Origin: Chryseobacterium ureilyticum
GTDB lineage: Bacteria; Bacteroidota; Bacteroidia; Flavobacteriales; Weeksellaceae
Direction of reading: 5' to 3'
DNA length: 64,000 nt
NCBI RefSeq assembly: GCF_900156735.1
Contig: NZ_FTOL01000001.1
Location: forward strand, 620,001 to 684,000
A model generated the notes under the pieces. That model saw nothing but the letters and a program-made list of their open reading frames with translations, ran no database searches and had not been told where the DNA came from. A program made the translations under genes and the position numbers. Shown here in pieces: positions 55,113-64,000 of the stretch (position 1 is the first letter of the stretch; each line of letters opens with the position of its first letter).

Positions 55113-56567
55113 TTATTTTCCAAAGTTAAAAAAGGATTTTACTGCGTGCAATAGCTTTTGAATCCAATTTTTATTATTTGGTGGGTACAAATATAATTGC
55201 AGATGCCCTTCCATAGCGCGTAGTTTTATGTTGACATCAGCATATTTCCAAAGTCTGCCAAGCCAACTGTCTTTTTCAATTTGTTCCATTTCTGGATCAG
55301 AGAATTTTCCCAAATTATCTACGTCGTTACCCAAAAGCAGCTGTAATTTACTGACAAGAACATGTGCTTCCTTGCCGAAAATAGGTAGGGAGTTAGTGGG
55401 TAGATGTCTAGTCAGGAGAAGGAATGGACTTTTAGTACTTTTATCGGTAATTATACGTATAACATTAAAGTAGTCAAAGAAAAAGAAAGCGCTGTCATAA
55501 CGGCTACTCTTAAGGTCGGAAGTATTGGACGGTACTAAATTTTTTAATAAATCCAACAATTGATTAAGGAAATCTACTGTTTTGAACTGAAGACATTTTT
55601 TGTAAAGGATCAGAAAGTCATCGGTCGACATGGCGATAGTGTTAATATCAAGTTTTTCATAGACGGCATTTGCCTTTTTACAGTTTCTTTGATCCTGAGT
55701 AATATAAAAATCACAGGAAGAGGCAAAAGCTGTATGAAAAGCATCTTCCATAGTATTTCTGAAAGTTTGTTTCCTGCCTCTATTTATAGAAATTTTGTCT
55801 TCCTGATACCCGTGCATGTCCAGTGCTATATATTCATTACTTATTTCTGTGAACCAGGGTGAGGCAAACTCATGGGCAGGGCTTTTTGGTTCAGCTAAAA
55901 TTCCTTTTTTTTTATAAGCTTTATCAATGAGTTCATAGGGGGAAGCGCTGTGAAATATTTGGTCTCTTTTTATATCTGCCCCACCTTGAAGATTTTCACG
56001 TAAATCTTTATAAGCTGTATTTTTGTTCATTCTTTCTATCATTCCAAAGATTGCTGTTAAAACTCCAACCTGTGTATAATTGTCCTCAAGTTCAGGGAGA
56101 AAGCTGCGCATTAGGTGAGCTGTTTCAGGGTTTTCGAAGGATTTTTGAAAAACTTTATCGATAGGAGTGTTTTTAAATAACGTAATTTGCTCATTCAATA
56201 GTTCCTGTAGATTTCTACTTTCCTCATCAAGATTGTCTGAAAGTGGTTCGATAAGAAGCATATCTAGTAGTTGACTTAGATTGCTATCCTGTATGTATAA
56301 ATCCCGAGGAGGATTATTTCGAAATTCGGTTCTGCCCTCTATATGGAACAAACAATAATTTTGGGAAAGGTTGGAGATAAAATCCAGATCAGAATCGATA
56401 TTCTCCCTATTTGATAGTTCTTGGCTACTCGCAGAAATATCGCCAAGATGCGAAGTTGAATAAGGCTTTAAAAATTTCTTGTTATCTGAAATAATTGAAA
56501 AAAATTCACTGTGGTGCCCATTTTTCATCTGGCTCATTACATTCCAATCTATATAGACCCTGATCAT
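55113..56567 (-). CDS. PIN-like domain protein
   Basis: 484 residues. The start MIRVYIDWNVMSQM (D7) and the later FRNTMEDAFHTAFASSCDFY with ITQDQRN are the split acidic sites of a PIN-like ribonuclease fold. The middle helices and ~130-residue end are unassigned. PIN proteins cleave RNA; a stand-alone large form in a defence-rich stretch may be an antiphage or toxin-like effector. It lies 116 bases upstream of the PD-(D/E)xK-like gene on the same strand. Confidence 0.58.
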   Translation of the reverse strand: MIRVYIDWNVMSQMKNGHHSEFFSIISDNKKFLKPYSTSHLGDISASSQELSNRENIDSDLDFISNLSQNYCLFHIEGRTEFRNNPPRDLYIQDSNLSQLLDMLLIEPLSDNLDEESRNLQELLNEQITLFKNTPIDKVFQKSFENPETAHLMRSFLPELEDNYTQVGVLTAIFGMIERMNKNTAYKDLRENLQGGADIKRDQIFHSASPYELIDKAYKKKGILAEPKSPAHEFASPWFTEISNEYIALDMHGYQEDKISINRGRKQTFRNTMEDAFHTAFASSCDFYITQDQRNCKKANAVYEKLDINTIAMSTDDFLILYKKCLQFKTVDFLNQLLDLLKNLVPSNTSDLKSSRYDSAFFFFDYFNVIRIITDKSTKSPFLLLTRHLPTNSLPIFGKEAHVLVSKLQLLLGNDVDNLGKFSDPEMEQIEKDSWLGRLWKYADVNIKLRAMEGHLQLYLYPPNNKNWIQKLLHAVKSFFNFGK

Positions 56568-56645
56568 CGTTATTTAAAATTATTTATATGGAAAGTTAGG
56601 GAATAATCTGTAATAATAAAGATTTCAGAATTAATTATTGTAACC

Positions 56646-57017
56646 ATGATAACGTGGCTGAACCATTCACTAAAAATTCCCGAGCTGGATGGATTAGCAT
56701 CAGTAATTGTAGGATTGCTGCTTGTTTTTGTTTCCTTTATATTGGCTAGAGAAAGCAGAAGTTTGTTGATGGGTGAAGGTATCGCGCCCGAAACGAGAAA
56801 AAAAATTGCGGAACTCGCAGAAAAGGACTTTACAGTGGTGAAGACAAAAAACATATTATCGACTTATCAGTCGCCCGAAGAAGTTGTTCTGATGTTGATA
56901 ATAGATTTTGAAGATGACCTAGATACAGAAGAGATCACTGAGGCGATACGCCGTATCCGTATAGACATAAAAAATGAATTTAAACTTGTACATTATGTGA
57001 TCATACAACCGGAATAA
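56646..57017 (+). pseudogene. Truncated cation diffusion facilitator (C-terminal part)
   Basis: 123 residues. It starts in the middle of a CDF transporter: DGLASVIVGLLLVFVSFILA matches the last membrane helix, followed by RESRSLLMGEGIAPETRKKI and the cytoplasmic ferredoxin-like domain ending HYVIIQPE. About five N-terminal helices are missing; intact members have ~300 residues. The upstream frame is stopped at 56604-56606. It is a remnant, probably cut by insertion of the neighbouring defence genes. Confidence 0.72.
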
Positions 57018-57115
57018 TGCTGTAAATAGAGGTGAAGACTACCACGGTTGCAGTAATGTTAATTCGTCAATTTGATATTTTAGTGAAAAGTGTTTAAATT
57101 AGATATCAATAATTA

Positions 57116-57133
57116 TTTGCTCGATCGAGCAAA
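57116..57133. repeat. Perfect 18-bp palindrome
   Basis: TTTGCTCGATCGAGCAAA reads the same on both strands with no spacer. It is in a 312-bp gene-free stretch (57018-57329) after the cation-efflux remnant. It could be an operator or a recombination or processing site. Confidence 0.6.
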
Positions 57134-57162
57134 CTTTTCATAAAATAGGTTAATAATATGGC

Positions 57163-57200
57163 AAAACACCCGATGACTCCCAATCTTCGGGTGTTTTTAG
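57163..57200 (+). terminator. Rho-independent terminator
   Basis: A stem AAAACACCCGA / TCGGGTGTTTT (57163-57173 with 57187-57197) has a 13-nt loop and a T-run. It could end the transcript of the truncated cation-efflux gene. Nothing else is seen in 57200-57329. Confidence 0.8.
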
Positions 57201-57329
57201 TATGCTGATAAATTTCGCATTGTTGGTATGAGTTTCGAACATGGATGTCAATTAGAGTACCCACCAAGTTCTGCATAAATCCTTTATATTTTATAAATAA
57301 AAGAAGTAAATTGTAATCAAAGATTTATC

Positions 57330-57746
57330 ATGGAAGTAATTTACAATATTAGTATTGAAGTCAGCATCAGCAATATTGAAGCTGGTTTGTTGTATAAATA
57401 TTTAAAGATGCATCCAGTAGAAAAACAGTATATAAACTACGGATATTTTGCATTTTCTTTTAAGGAGTTTGAACAAAAAAGAGAATTTGATTTGACGCTG
57501 ACGATGGAAATTATGGATTCTTGTGTCAGAGTATTAGAAGATCAAGACCTGGGCGATCCCGTTGAGAATCTGCTAAAAAAGGAACTCCTTGAAAAAATCT
57601 ATAAATGGTCAGCTATACTCTATGGGGAAGAAGACGCTATTGAGGTGTTCCAAACTGATTATTATTTGAAATCTATTGGGCAACTTCAGGAAAACAATTA
57701 TTTTAGTTTTAGAAATTATTTGAAACTTCGGAACCTAAACAGCTAA
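57330..57746 (+). CDS. Uncharacterised protein
   Basis: 138 residues, acidic, mixed beta and helix (NISIEVSISNIEAGLLYKYL at the start; AILYGEEDAIEVFQTDYYLK near the end). No signal peptide, membrane segment or family is recognised. It stands alone between two gene-poor stretches. Composition and the regular start support a real gene. Confidence 0.5.
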   Translation: MEVIYNISIEVSISNIEAGLLYKYLKMHPVEKQYINYGYFAFSFKEFEQKREFDLTLTMEIMDSCVRVLEDQDLGDPVENLLKKELLEKIYKWSAILYGEEDAIEVFQTDYYLKSIGQLQENNYFSFRNYLKLRNLNS

Positions 57747-58225
57747 AATTATAATTTAGGAAGGCAAAAGGTATCAATCATTAAAAAATTGCGGAATTTT
57801 TTGTTTAATAAATTGTTTAAATAATTTTGATTCTTGGGTCAGATCCAAGTTTCAAAATAGCTTGGAAAATGAACCTTAGGGAGTTATTTCCTACTCTATA
57901 CAAAGAGATCACAATGTATTGTCTCAAATGTTTATTACAATTTTTAAAGATCCAAAAAGGCAAGTAAAAAAAACTGCTATACCTCAAATGGAAATAACTG
58001 CAAAACCAAGCAATAGCAACTTTTCAACGCGCTTTTACAAGGAAAGGCATATTTTTCATTTAAGGATACCATTACTTTAGTAACCAAAATGTATAATTGA
58101 TGCTACCAAATAGGTTGAAATTATGGTAAGATACCCCAATACCGTCAATCTTTAGGTATTTTGGTTTTACAGGGCACTACCATATTAGGTCAAAAAAAGA
58201 CATTAAAATGGCGAAATAGGATGGT
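57747..58225. other. 479-bp gene-free region with a terminator-like hairpin
   Basis: CCAATACC (58136-58143) pairs with GGTATT-TT-GG (58155-58164) with a two-base bulge and is followed by TTTT, a probable weak terminator. A 50-codon frame at 57928-58080 and a shifted frame to about 58100 look like remnants or chance. No other signal is seen. Confidence 0.4.
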
Positions 58226-59260
58226 ATGGTCTCAAAGAAAGATGAAATATCAAATACTGTTTTCTTAGCTGAGTTATTATTTATATTTTCAACGGAAAAA
58301 AATATGTTGGATATAGAGTATATAGAAAATATACTAAAAGGTAAGGATGGATTAGAGTTTCAAAAATGTGCAGCGAATTACCTACGGAAAAAATATGGTG
58401 GTGCATTTCAGGAAGTAGCTTCCATGGGACCACTTGGAGATGGTGGTAAAGATGGCTATGTGCTTGAAACCAGAGAATATTTTGCCATGTCAACCTGGTC
58501 TGACAATATAGCAACCAAGATAAAGAATGACTATAAGAACTGTATTGACAAAAACCTTGAAGTCAAGAAGTTCATTTTTGTTACCAATCGTAAAATAGGC
58601 CCAAAAGAATGTGATGTCATTGATAAGCTTAATTTGGGGAACCAAGATATTAAAATTGAAACCCTGAGTCATCGGGATATGGCTAAAGCATTGATTGAAT
58701 ATCCGCAAAGAGAAGTTTTAGCGATACTAGGAAAGCCAATGTCTTTTTATGATGATAAAACTGTTTATTTTGAAGAATGTAGGGATAGACAGCTAACTTT
58801 CACTCTGTGGGAATCCATTAAAGATTCAATGCACGTTTACTTAGCAACAATCTTTTTTGTTGCTGTATTTTGCACATCATTTTTCTATGTTGAAGCTGAC
58901 TGGGCCAAAACCCTGTGTTTTATTGTAGTTGCCGCACTGATGAGCTTATATATGCTTGTAAATATCAATAGCCTACGAAAGTATAAATATGCCCATAAAA
59001 TTTTGTACCTATTGGTTACTGGTAAGCTTCAGACGCAAAATGAGGTTTTATTGAATGAAGGAAGACATTTGACAATCAAACGAAACTCAACATGGAACTT
59101 TACGATTAATAAGAGGTCTATAAACTGCATAAAAAGAGGTTGTAGCAGTAAAGTATTTTTATATACGCAAGAAGATGGAACGATCATAGGCCGGTGTGAA
59201 AAGGATAAATTAAATCATACATACAGAGTTGATAATAATTTTTATGGTGAATTGCTGTGA
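58226..59260 (+). CDS. Membrane-anchored Mrr/restriction-endonuclease-like protein
   Basis: 344 residues; ATG 58304 (MLDIEYIENIL) is an alternative start that fits the domain boundary better. The nuclease-like N-terminal domain has GLEFQKCAANYLRKKYGGAF then GPLGDGGKDGYVLETREYFA, i.e. E ... D-x-x-x-D-G with a strand in which the usual Q-x-K is absent (AMST). Two close membrane helices (about 206-250) follow, then a ~80-residue beta-rich tail. A membrane-bound nuclease domain is an abortive-infection-like layout. Confidence 0.55.
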   Translation: MVSKKDEISNTVFLAELLFIFSTEKNMLDIEYIENILKGKDGLEFQKCAANYLRKKYGGAFQEVASMGPLGDGGKDGYVLETREYFAMSTWSDNIATKIKNDYKNCIDKNLEVKKFIFVTNRKIGPKECDVIDKLNLGNQDIKIETLSHRDMAKALIEYPQREVLAILGKPMSFYDDKTVYFEECRDRQLTFTLWESIKDSMHVYLATIFFVAVFCTSFFYVEADWAKTLCFIVVAALMSLYMLVNINSLRKYKYAHKILYLLVTGKLQTQNEVLLNEGRHLTIKRNSTWNFTINKRSINCIKRGCSSKVFLYTQEDGTIIGRCEKDKLNHTYRVDNNFYGELL

Positions 59261-59713
59261 AATTAATTCTCCATTTTTTGGGGTCCATCGGTGTAGTTTA
59301 CATACGCTATTTCATAAGCCTTGTACCGTCGGTATTCGTTTCTTCTGAAATCTTTTCAATTGTATATGCTTCCATATACAAGCAACGATCAAGTAAGCTA
59401 CAAGCTCCGTACGTTAGTAAATAATATATAATGCTGAGGTTTTGGTTCTTAATAAACCAAACGTCAGTAAATATGTTTAGATGTTAAAAAATAGTGGTTT
59501 TACGAATAAAACGTCTCTAATCTATTCATAAAAGAAGTAAATTTGCTAAAGAGATAACAGATGTTACAGAGAGTATTAATTTAAAAAGTATTATCTTGAG
59601 TACATTGCGATGTATAGCTGATTTGCATATTGTGTGTGACCATGTGCTCTAGTATGTACTGATCTGTAAAAGAAGTAGCCTTAAGTAAAGGCTAAAATAT
59701 TTAGAAAAGAAAT
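59261..59713. other. 453-bp gene-free region
   Basis: A/T-rich, with no open frame of note and no strong hairpin or promoter that I can defend. It must hold the promoter of the helicase operon starting at 59714. Confidence 0.4.
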
Positions 59714-60931
59714 ATGCCGGAATTCAGATTTTCATTACCAGCTATTAACGCACTTTATCCTGACCAGCAGTTGGCTTTTCATCCGAGGGGCGCAATGTTG
59801 GTGACCGGTGGACCCGGAAGCGGAAAGACTGTAGTTACTATTTTCAGATTCTTGCGCTCTGTCAGAGAGCATGATGATCTTATGCTTTTTACATACCATA
59901 AAACACTTATTCTCACGATTAAGGGCATGTTAAGGGCAAGAGCAGAGGAACTGTTCGGTGAACTGGATGAGCGACGGATAAATGATATAGTGGAAAATAG
60001 ACTTGATACTTTTTATCAGTGGCATTGGGACAATGTAGGAAGATTTAGGCCTGAAGCTTCCGATGAGGAGGTTGCTGCAAATTTTGATAGGTATATTAGA
60101 AGACCCCGCAGGAATAATGTAAAGTTTAGGGAATTATTTTTTGATGAGGGACAAGATTTACCGCGGGTTGTTTATAACAATGTTGGGGAATTGACGAATA
60201 ATGTGAGTGTGGGAGCTGATAGGGCGCAGAATTTTAAGCAGTATTACCCGGAAGATGAAGCGGAAGATATTATTTTGCAGGGTATTCGACACCACATTGC
60301 CGCCGATACACAGTACTTGGGAGGTAATCATAGGAACACCCGTCAAATATTTGAGCTTGCCAAAAAATTTGTACCGGAGGATTTACGGGTTCAAGCTATG
60401 GATTCGGGAGATCTTCAGTCGGGCAATGACCCTGAGGTTGTGCCAAGACTGGCACATACGGCGCAAATGGACTATGTACGGCAGGTTATTGAAAATAATC
60501 CCAATAGCAATATTGGTATACTATGTCATTTTGGTAACGAAGTGGTTAAATTGAAAGAATATCTGGAGATTAATGGATATTCGTGTGCTTTGCAGGCTGC
60601 CGATGATAGAGCTTTCTCCTATTATTGGCATGGGATCAATCCTGCTGACGAAGCTGTTTTAAAACAAAAGTTTAGGACACCATTTATAACTACTTTTGAG
60701 TCTTGTAAAGGACTTGAATTTGATATCGTGATCATGCCTTTTTTCGAATCGTCGGATAATGCCATGCGAAAATTGAATAGTGATGGTAGGCCTTGGGTGA
60801 CAAGAAGCCATTATTATGTTGCCGTAACAAGAGCTAAAAGTGATATTTATATATTATATAGATACAAGCCTGCCTCTATGAATTTTTTTAATGAGGCGGA
60901 AAGACAGAATATATTGAATGAATTGTTATAA
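59714..60931 (+). CDS. Superfamily 1 (UvrD/Rep-like) helicase, short form
   Basis: 405 residues. The Walker A motif GGPGSGKT (32-39) is followed by motif II FFDEGQDLP (about 142-150), motif III with GADRAQNF, motif V/IV region TFESCKGLEFDIVIMPFFE, and motif VI HYYVAVTRAKSDIYILY. At 405 residues it is the minimal two-domain core without the usual 1B/2B inserts. It is the first gene of an operon with a 694-residue unknown and a methyltransferase gene. Helicases of this build occur in many antiphage systems. Confidence 0.82.
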   Translation: MPEFRFSLPAINALYPDQQLAFHPRGAMLVTGGPGSGKTVVTIFRFLRSVREHDDLMLFTYHKTLILTIKGMLRARAEELFGELDERRINDIVENRLDTFYQWHWDNVGRFRPEASDEEVAANFDRYIRRPRRNNVKFRELFFDEGQDLPRVVYNNVGELTNNVSVGADRAQNFKQYYPEDEAEDIILQGIRHHIAADTQYLGGNHRNTRQIFELAKKFVPEDLRVQAMDSGDLQSGNDPEVVPRLAHTAQMDYVRQVIENNPNSNIGILCHFGNEVVKLKEYLEINGYSCALQAADDRAFSYYWHGINPADEAVLKQKFRTPFITTFESCKGLEFDIVIMPFFESSDNAMRKLNSDGRPWVTRSHYYVAVTRAKSDIYILYRYKPASMNFFNEAERQNILNELL

Positions 60932-60952
60932 TTCAAAAAAGAAAGACTAGTG

Positions 60953-63034
60953 ATGGCTAAAGCGAATAAAAGAAATAAATCTGTTTCAAAGAAAGATCAA
61001 AAAAAGCAGGGTGCGGAAAAGGGCCTTTTTGAAGAAACGGCACTATCTAATACTACTGACGATGTAAATTCTACGATAGTATACGAGGAAAAGGGAGCCA
61101 ATGAAGATGAGGTGAAGAGCGTCCCAATTTATCCAGAGGAATTGAAGAGCAAAAGTGAACCTGCCCAGGAAAATTTTTTAAAACAACAGGTAGACGCTGG
61201 AGAGGCAAACAATGAAAAATTGGACAGTAATTTAGCTGCGAATGACAGTTCTGCGGCCGAGGAGAGAATATCTTCTCAAGAAAAGGGATATGAAAGCGGG
61301 CAAGTTGTTACATGGGCTTACCCAACGGTAGGTCAGGTTAGTAGCGAAGATGAGCTAACCGAGCAACTAAGTTCTCAGGTGAATACCGTAAAAGAGAAGT
61401 CACGATTATCAAAAGAGGTTTCGGAAGTGCCAGCTAATGATGAAAAGCAGCAAACAATTGTCAAGTTCGATATCCGGAAACCTGTTTATCTGGAAATCCA
61501 TAATGGTAATATCTTTCATTATTTTTCTTCGGGCATAGTTTCTCCATCGAAATATATCGTAAATAGAGCTTTTCCTGATCTGCAGACAATAAATAAGGAT
61601 TTCCTGGTCCTGGTTAATAGTCCATCACATTCTTCATATGCTGATCATATCCTTTTGGAGGTAGATCTTGAAGGTTTTAATATAGATACTCTTTTGATCC
61701 ACGAGAATTTTGCTTTGTTGGAAGCACCCTTTCCTGTCAGCAAAATAAAATCGATCCTTGTACAGGATCAGATCGTAAAAGATTCTATAGTAAATGATGC
61801 GCTGGTATTTAACGGAGGCTTTATTCCCGAAAATCTGGTCCTGGTGCAAAAACTGGAAAAGCAACAGCGTTTTGATATTAAGACTATCAAGCGGGAACAA
61901 GTTACGGACTACAGTGCTAAAATAGATAAATTTGACAGAATACTTGGCCTACTTGCATTTGTGCGCAATTATGATTTACTGATTTCGGCAAAGAGCAAAA
62001 TATATAAGACTTTACCAAATCATTTCTTCTATGCAATGCAGGTTTTAGATGAGAGTTTCGGTACTGAAATAATTCCTAAGAATATAATATCAGAGTTTTA
62101 CGGTTATTTATTCAACGATTCATGCCCACCTGAAAAAGAACTTTTGAAATGGATTTTTTCTAGGGTAAATATCAACGATAATTTTACTGATGAGGATACA
62201 TTAAATTTTGGGAAATTACTGAATATAGTGAATGAAGATTCAGAGAGTTTAAGGAAGAATATTCTTACTCTTTTGTCAAAAAATCTGGAGCGAAAGGAAG
62301 CTCTGAAGGTGATAGATGAATCAAAGTCGAAATCCCAGTTGCAGCTGTATGTATTTGCATTCCTAAGAAACTACGGAAATCTGAACAATATTGATATTGC
62401 AAGGAGAGATATTGAATCTGTTTATTCAAATAGTTTTGGTGAATATGCCTTTGCAGTATTAGGTTATTTCTATGGATATAAGAATTTAAAAAATACGGAT
62501 GAGCGAACCAGCCCGGCAGAAGCAATCTCTAATTTTATCCAGATCAAGCCTCCGATCAAATTTCCATTGACAACAAGGTTTGATTATGTTATTATTGAAC
62601 TTGTTTATCAATTCGTATTTAACGGTGGAGAAAATAAGTTTGATATTCCAGTTCGGGTTCCCAAAAATCTGGTAGATGAAAAACCGATGATTAAGGGACC
62701 TGTGGACAATTACCGCATGGGTGAAACTGTGTTGTATGGCAAGCTATATCAAAATATTTCATTCCATGATCCTTTTGATACTGTACTAGAAGAGGTGTCC
62801 AAGTTGTCAGAGGAGATTCCGTTAATTTCTGATCTTGGTGTATTCTGTCATCATGCAAGAATTAGCATCAAGCCAATGATAATTTCAGATTTTAGCCATG
62901 CAGGATCAATTTTTGAAAGGGCATGCTTTTCAAAAGCAGATCTTTATCGCTATCTTCTCGATCACAGAAACAATATCGATATACAGGAGATCCAGCAGAG
63001 ACTTCAACTTTTTAAAAAATTAAACACTAAATGA
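60953..63034 (+). CDS. Uncharacterised large protein of the helicase operon
   Basis: 693 residues from ATG 60953; a GTG at 60950 is in frame one codon earlier. Residues 1-~170 are polar, charged and probably disordered. Residues ~175-300 are beta-rich (VYLEIHNGNIFHYFSSGIVS). The rest is helical, possibly repeat-like, ending FERACFSKADLYRYLLDH. No family is recognised. It starts 21 bases after the helicase and overlaps the next gene by ATGA, so the three are one coupled unit. Confidence 0.6.
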   Translation: MAKANKRNKSVSKKDQKKQGAEKGLFEETALSNTTDDVNSTIVYEEKGANEDEVKSVPIYPEELKSKSEPAQENFLKQQVDAGEANNEKLDSNLAANDSSAAEERISSQEKGYESGQVVTWAYPTVGQVSSEDELTEQLSSQVNTVKEKSRLSKEVSEVPANDEKQQTIVKFDIRKPVYLEIHNGNIFHYFSSGIVSPSKYIVNRAFPDLQTINKDFLVLVNSPSHSSYADHILLEVDLEGFNIDTLLIHENFALLEAPFPVSKIKSILVQDQIVKDSIVNDALVFNGGFIPENLVLVQKLEKQQRFDIKTIKREQVTDYSAKIDKFDRILGLLAFVRNYDLLISAKSKIYKTLPNHFFYAMQVLDESFGTEIIPKNIISEFYGYLFNDSCPPEKELLKWIFSRVNINDNFTDEDTLNFGKLLNIVNEDSESLRKNILTLLSKNLERKEALKVIDESKSKSQLQLYVFAFLRNYGNLNNIDIARRDIESVYSNSFGEYAFAVLGYFYGYKNLKNTDERTSPAEAISNFIQIKPPIKFPLTTRFDYVIIELVYQFVFNGGENKFDIPVRVPKNLVDEKPMIKGPVDNYRMGETVLYGKLYQNISFHDPFDTVLEEVSKLSEEIPLISDLGVFCHHARISIKPMIISDFSHAGSIFERACFSKADLYRYLLDHRNNIDIQEIQQRLQLFKKLNTK

Positions 63035-64000
63035 TACCTTTAAGTGATTTTAGCGGTAAGATTATTCAGTCCACCCCGGCAGAAATAACTGAGTTTATTT
63101 CTGGCAACAGAAATCTCCTTAAATTGATGTTTATTAATCTAGATATTACTAAGGATAATACTGATAGGTGTTCATCAATTCTGGTGCACCTTGGAGTTTT
63201 GCAGTTGCCACAAGAAGAGGAGGAATCAAACGAAATTCAGTTTCTGTATAAGGAATTGGGACTGTATTTTAAAAAAGCAAACAATAAGGGGCTTGTTTCG
63301 AACTGCTCGAATCATTTAACAGAGAATATTTTTAAAAACAGGTTAAAATCGTGGTTGCACCACAAGCTATATCTTAGTGCTGATTCACATTGTAAGCTTT
63401 TCGAAAATTACGTTGTTAAGCTATCAGCTGCAATTACGGATGGTGACGAAGATTACGAAAATGATGTATTACGTGATCTTCATTCGTATTACTTAGAGAC
63501 TGTTGCTCTGCTGGAAAGGTTGAATCTTCATGAATTGAAGGAACAATTCCAGCAGTTATTTGAGAATGATGAATTAATTGAAAAGTATCAATTATTAAAT
63601 ATCTATCAACAGAATAAACACCAGTTTACTGCCGAGGTAGTAATCGGAGAAGGAATAGAGAAAATTTACGAACCTTCTGTGTTCGCAGAAGAGCTGTTTG
63701 AAGATAAGTTTTTGCGCTATATCAGGACGCACGAAGACACAGTTTGGTATCAGGTCTTATTAGGTTATGACACATATACGATCCGAAAAAAGATCATTAA
63801 TTTTGGACAGGCACATTTTGATAATACTTATGGAAGTCTGACAGCAAATGATATCGTCAAACTTTACTCATATTTTAATATGAGAAAACATTATTATTCG
63901 ACTTTGCACTTACTTGAACGATTTAACCGTATTCACAATTTTCACCAGACGAACGGCCGTATAAAATTTATTGATGTCGGCTGTGGACCTGCCACGTCTG
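63031..64000 (+). CDS. Large protein with C-terminal SAM-dependent methyltransferase domain (3' truncated)
   Basis: The gene starts at ATG 63031 inside the previous stop (ATGA) and runs off the right edge after ~323 residues. The N-terminal ~290 residues are helical and unassigned. At the edge the motif GRIKFIDVGCGPATS appears, the SAM-binding loop (D-x-G-C-G) of class I methyltransferases, preceded by a helix ERFNRIHNFHQTNG. The target (DNA, RNA, protein) cannot be judged. Confidence 0.72.
   Translation, partial: MIPLSDFSGKIIQSTPAEITEFISGNRNLLKLMFINLDITKDNTDRCSSILVHLGVLQLPQEEEESNEIQFLYKELGLYFKKANNKGLVSNCSNHLTENIFKNRLKSWLHHKLYLSADSHCKLFENYVVKLSAAITDGDEDYENDVLRDLHSYYLETVALLERLNLHELKEQFQQLFENDELIEKYQLLNIYQQNKHQFTAEVVIGEGIEKIYEPSVFAEELFEDKFLRYIRTHEDTVWYQVLLGYDTYTIRKKIINFGQAHFDNTYGSLTANDIVKLYSYFNMRKHYYSTLHLLERFNRIHNFHQTNGRIKFIDVGCGPATS

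Noticed and set aside
57928..58100. Short frame(s) in the gap before the membrane nuclease gene
   Set aside because: There are two competing frames of about 30-50 codons with no recognisable product. They may be remnants but cannot be supported.
1..64000. CRISPR arrays, tRNA and rRNA genes
   Set aside because: No regularly spaced direct repeats and no tRNA- or rRNA-like segments were noticed on reading. A tRNAscan or CRISPR search would settle this.

Overview
The window looks like the chromosome of a Bacteroidota bacterium, most likely Sphingobacteriaceae (Sphingobacterium or Pedobacter type). The signs are low GC, two complete ECF sigma / FecR anti-sigma / SusC / SusD loci, S9 and TlpA-type exported enzymes, DUF6520-like and MauE-like proteins, a Bacteroidetes-style VgrG/PAAR cargo, and a PRTRC cassette of the kind carried on Bacteroidetes integrative elements. 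No rRNA, tRNA, CRISPR array, integrase or transposase gene was found. The genus is inference.

Region by region. (1) 1-11764: the end of an unidentified gene, an AraC-type regulator, a MauE-like membrane protein fused to a large extracytoplasmic domain, and a tiny secreted cysteine-containing peptide (DUF6520-like). These converge on a minus-strand sigma/FecR/SusC/SusD/S9-peptidase operon. (2) 11765-20041: a gap holding a candidate structured RNA with three interleaved helices, then a polymorphic-toxin locus. That locus has a short secreted RHS-core protein with an AHH-type nuclease end, two DUF2314-like probable immunity proteins, two transglutaminase-like exported proteins and several unknown genes. 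(3) 20076-25142: a LexA-like S24 repressor divergent from a Y-family polymerase and a DnaE-type polymerase, with a palindromic TTGTGATAA operator between them. (4) 26418-37871: a second sigma/FecR/SusC/SusD locus ending in a TlpA-like thioredoxin. It again converges on a DUF6520-like peptide, a MauE-like protein and a TPR/AraC regulator, so it is a mirrored paralogue of region 1.

(5) 38315-43653: a type VI secretion cargo island with VgrG, two unknown helper genes, a PAAR-like/GH-E nuclease effector and a SUFU-type immunity protein. (6) 44042-50904: a tight minus-strand block with PRTRC ThiF (E1-like), B (E2-like), C (ubiquitin-like), E, a probable F, five small unknown genes, a DUF932 protein and SSB. 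This is part of an integrative or plasmid-like element. (7) 51758-64000: a defence-island-like stretch with a SEFIR/TIR-like gene paired with a ParB-like gene, a PD-(D/E)xK-like protein, a PIN-like protein, a truncated cation-efflux gene, a membrane-anchored Mrr-like nuclease, and a three-gene operon (SF1 helicase, 694-residue unknown, methyltransferase) that runs off the window.

The two most distinctive themes are these. First, the duplicated mirrored architecture in which a TonB-dependent SusCD system under ECF sigma control faces a secreted cysteine peptide with a redox-type MauE membrane partner; the two peptide genes share a conserved leader motif. Second, the unclassified candidate RNA at about 12001-12165. 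All family assignments come from reading motifs and remembered family features; no database search was run.
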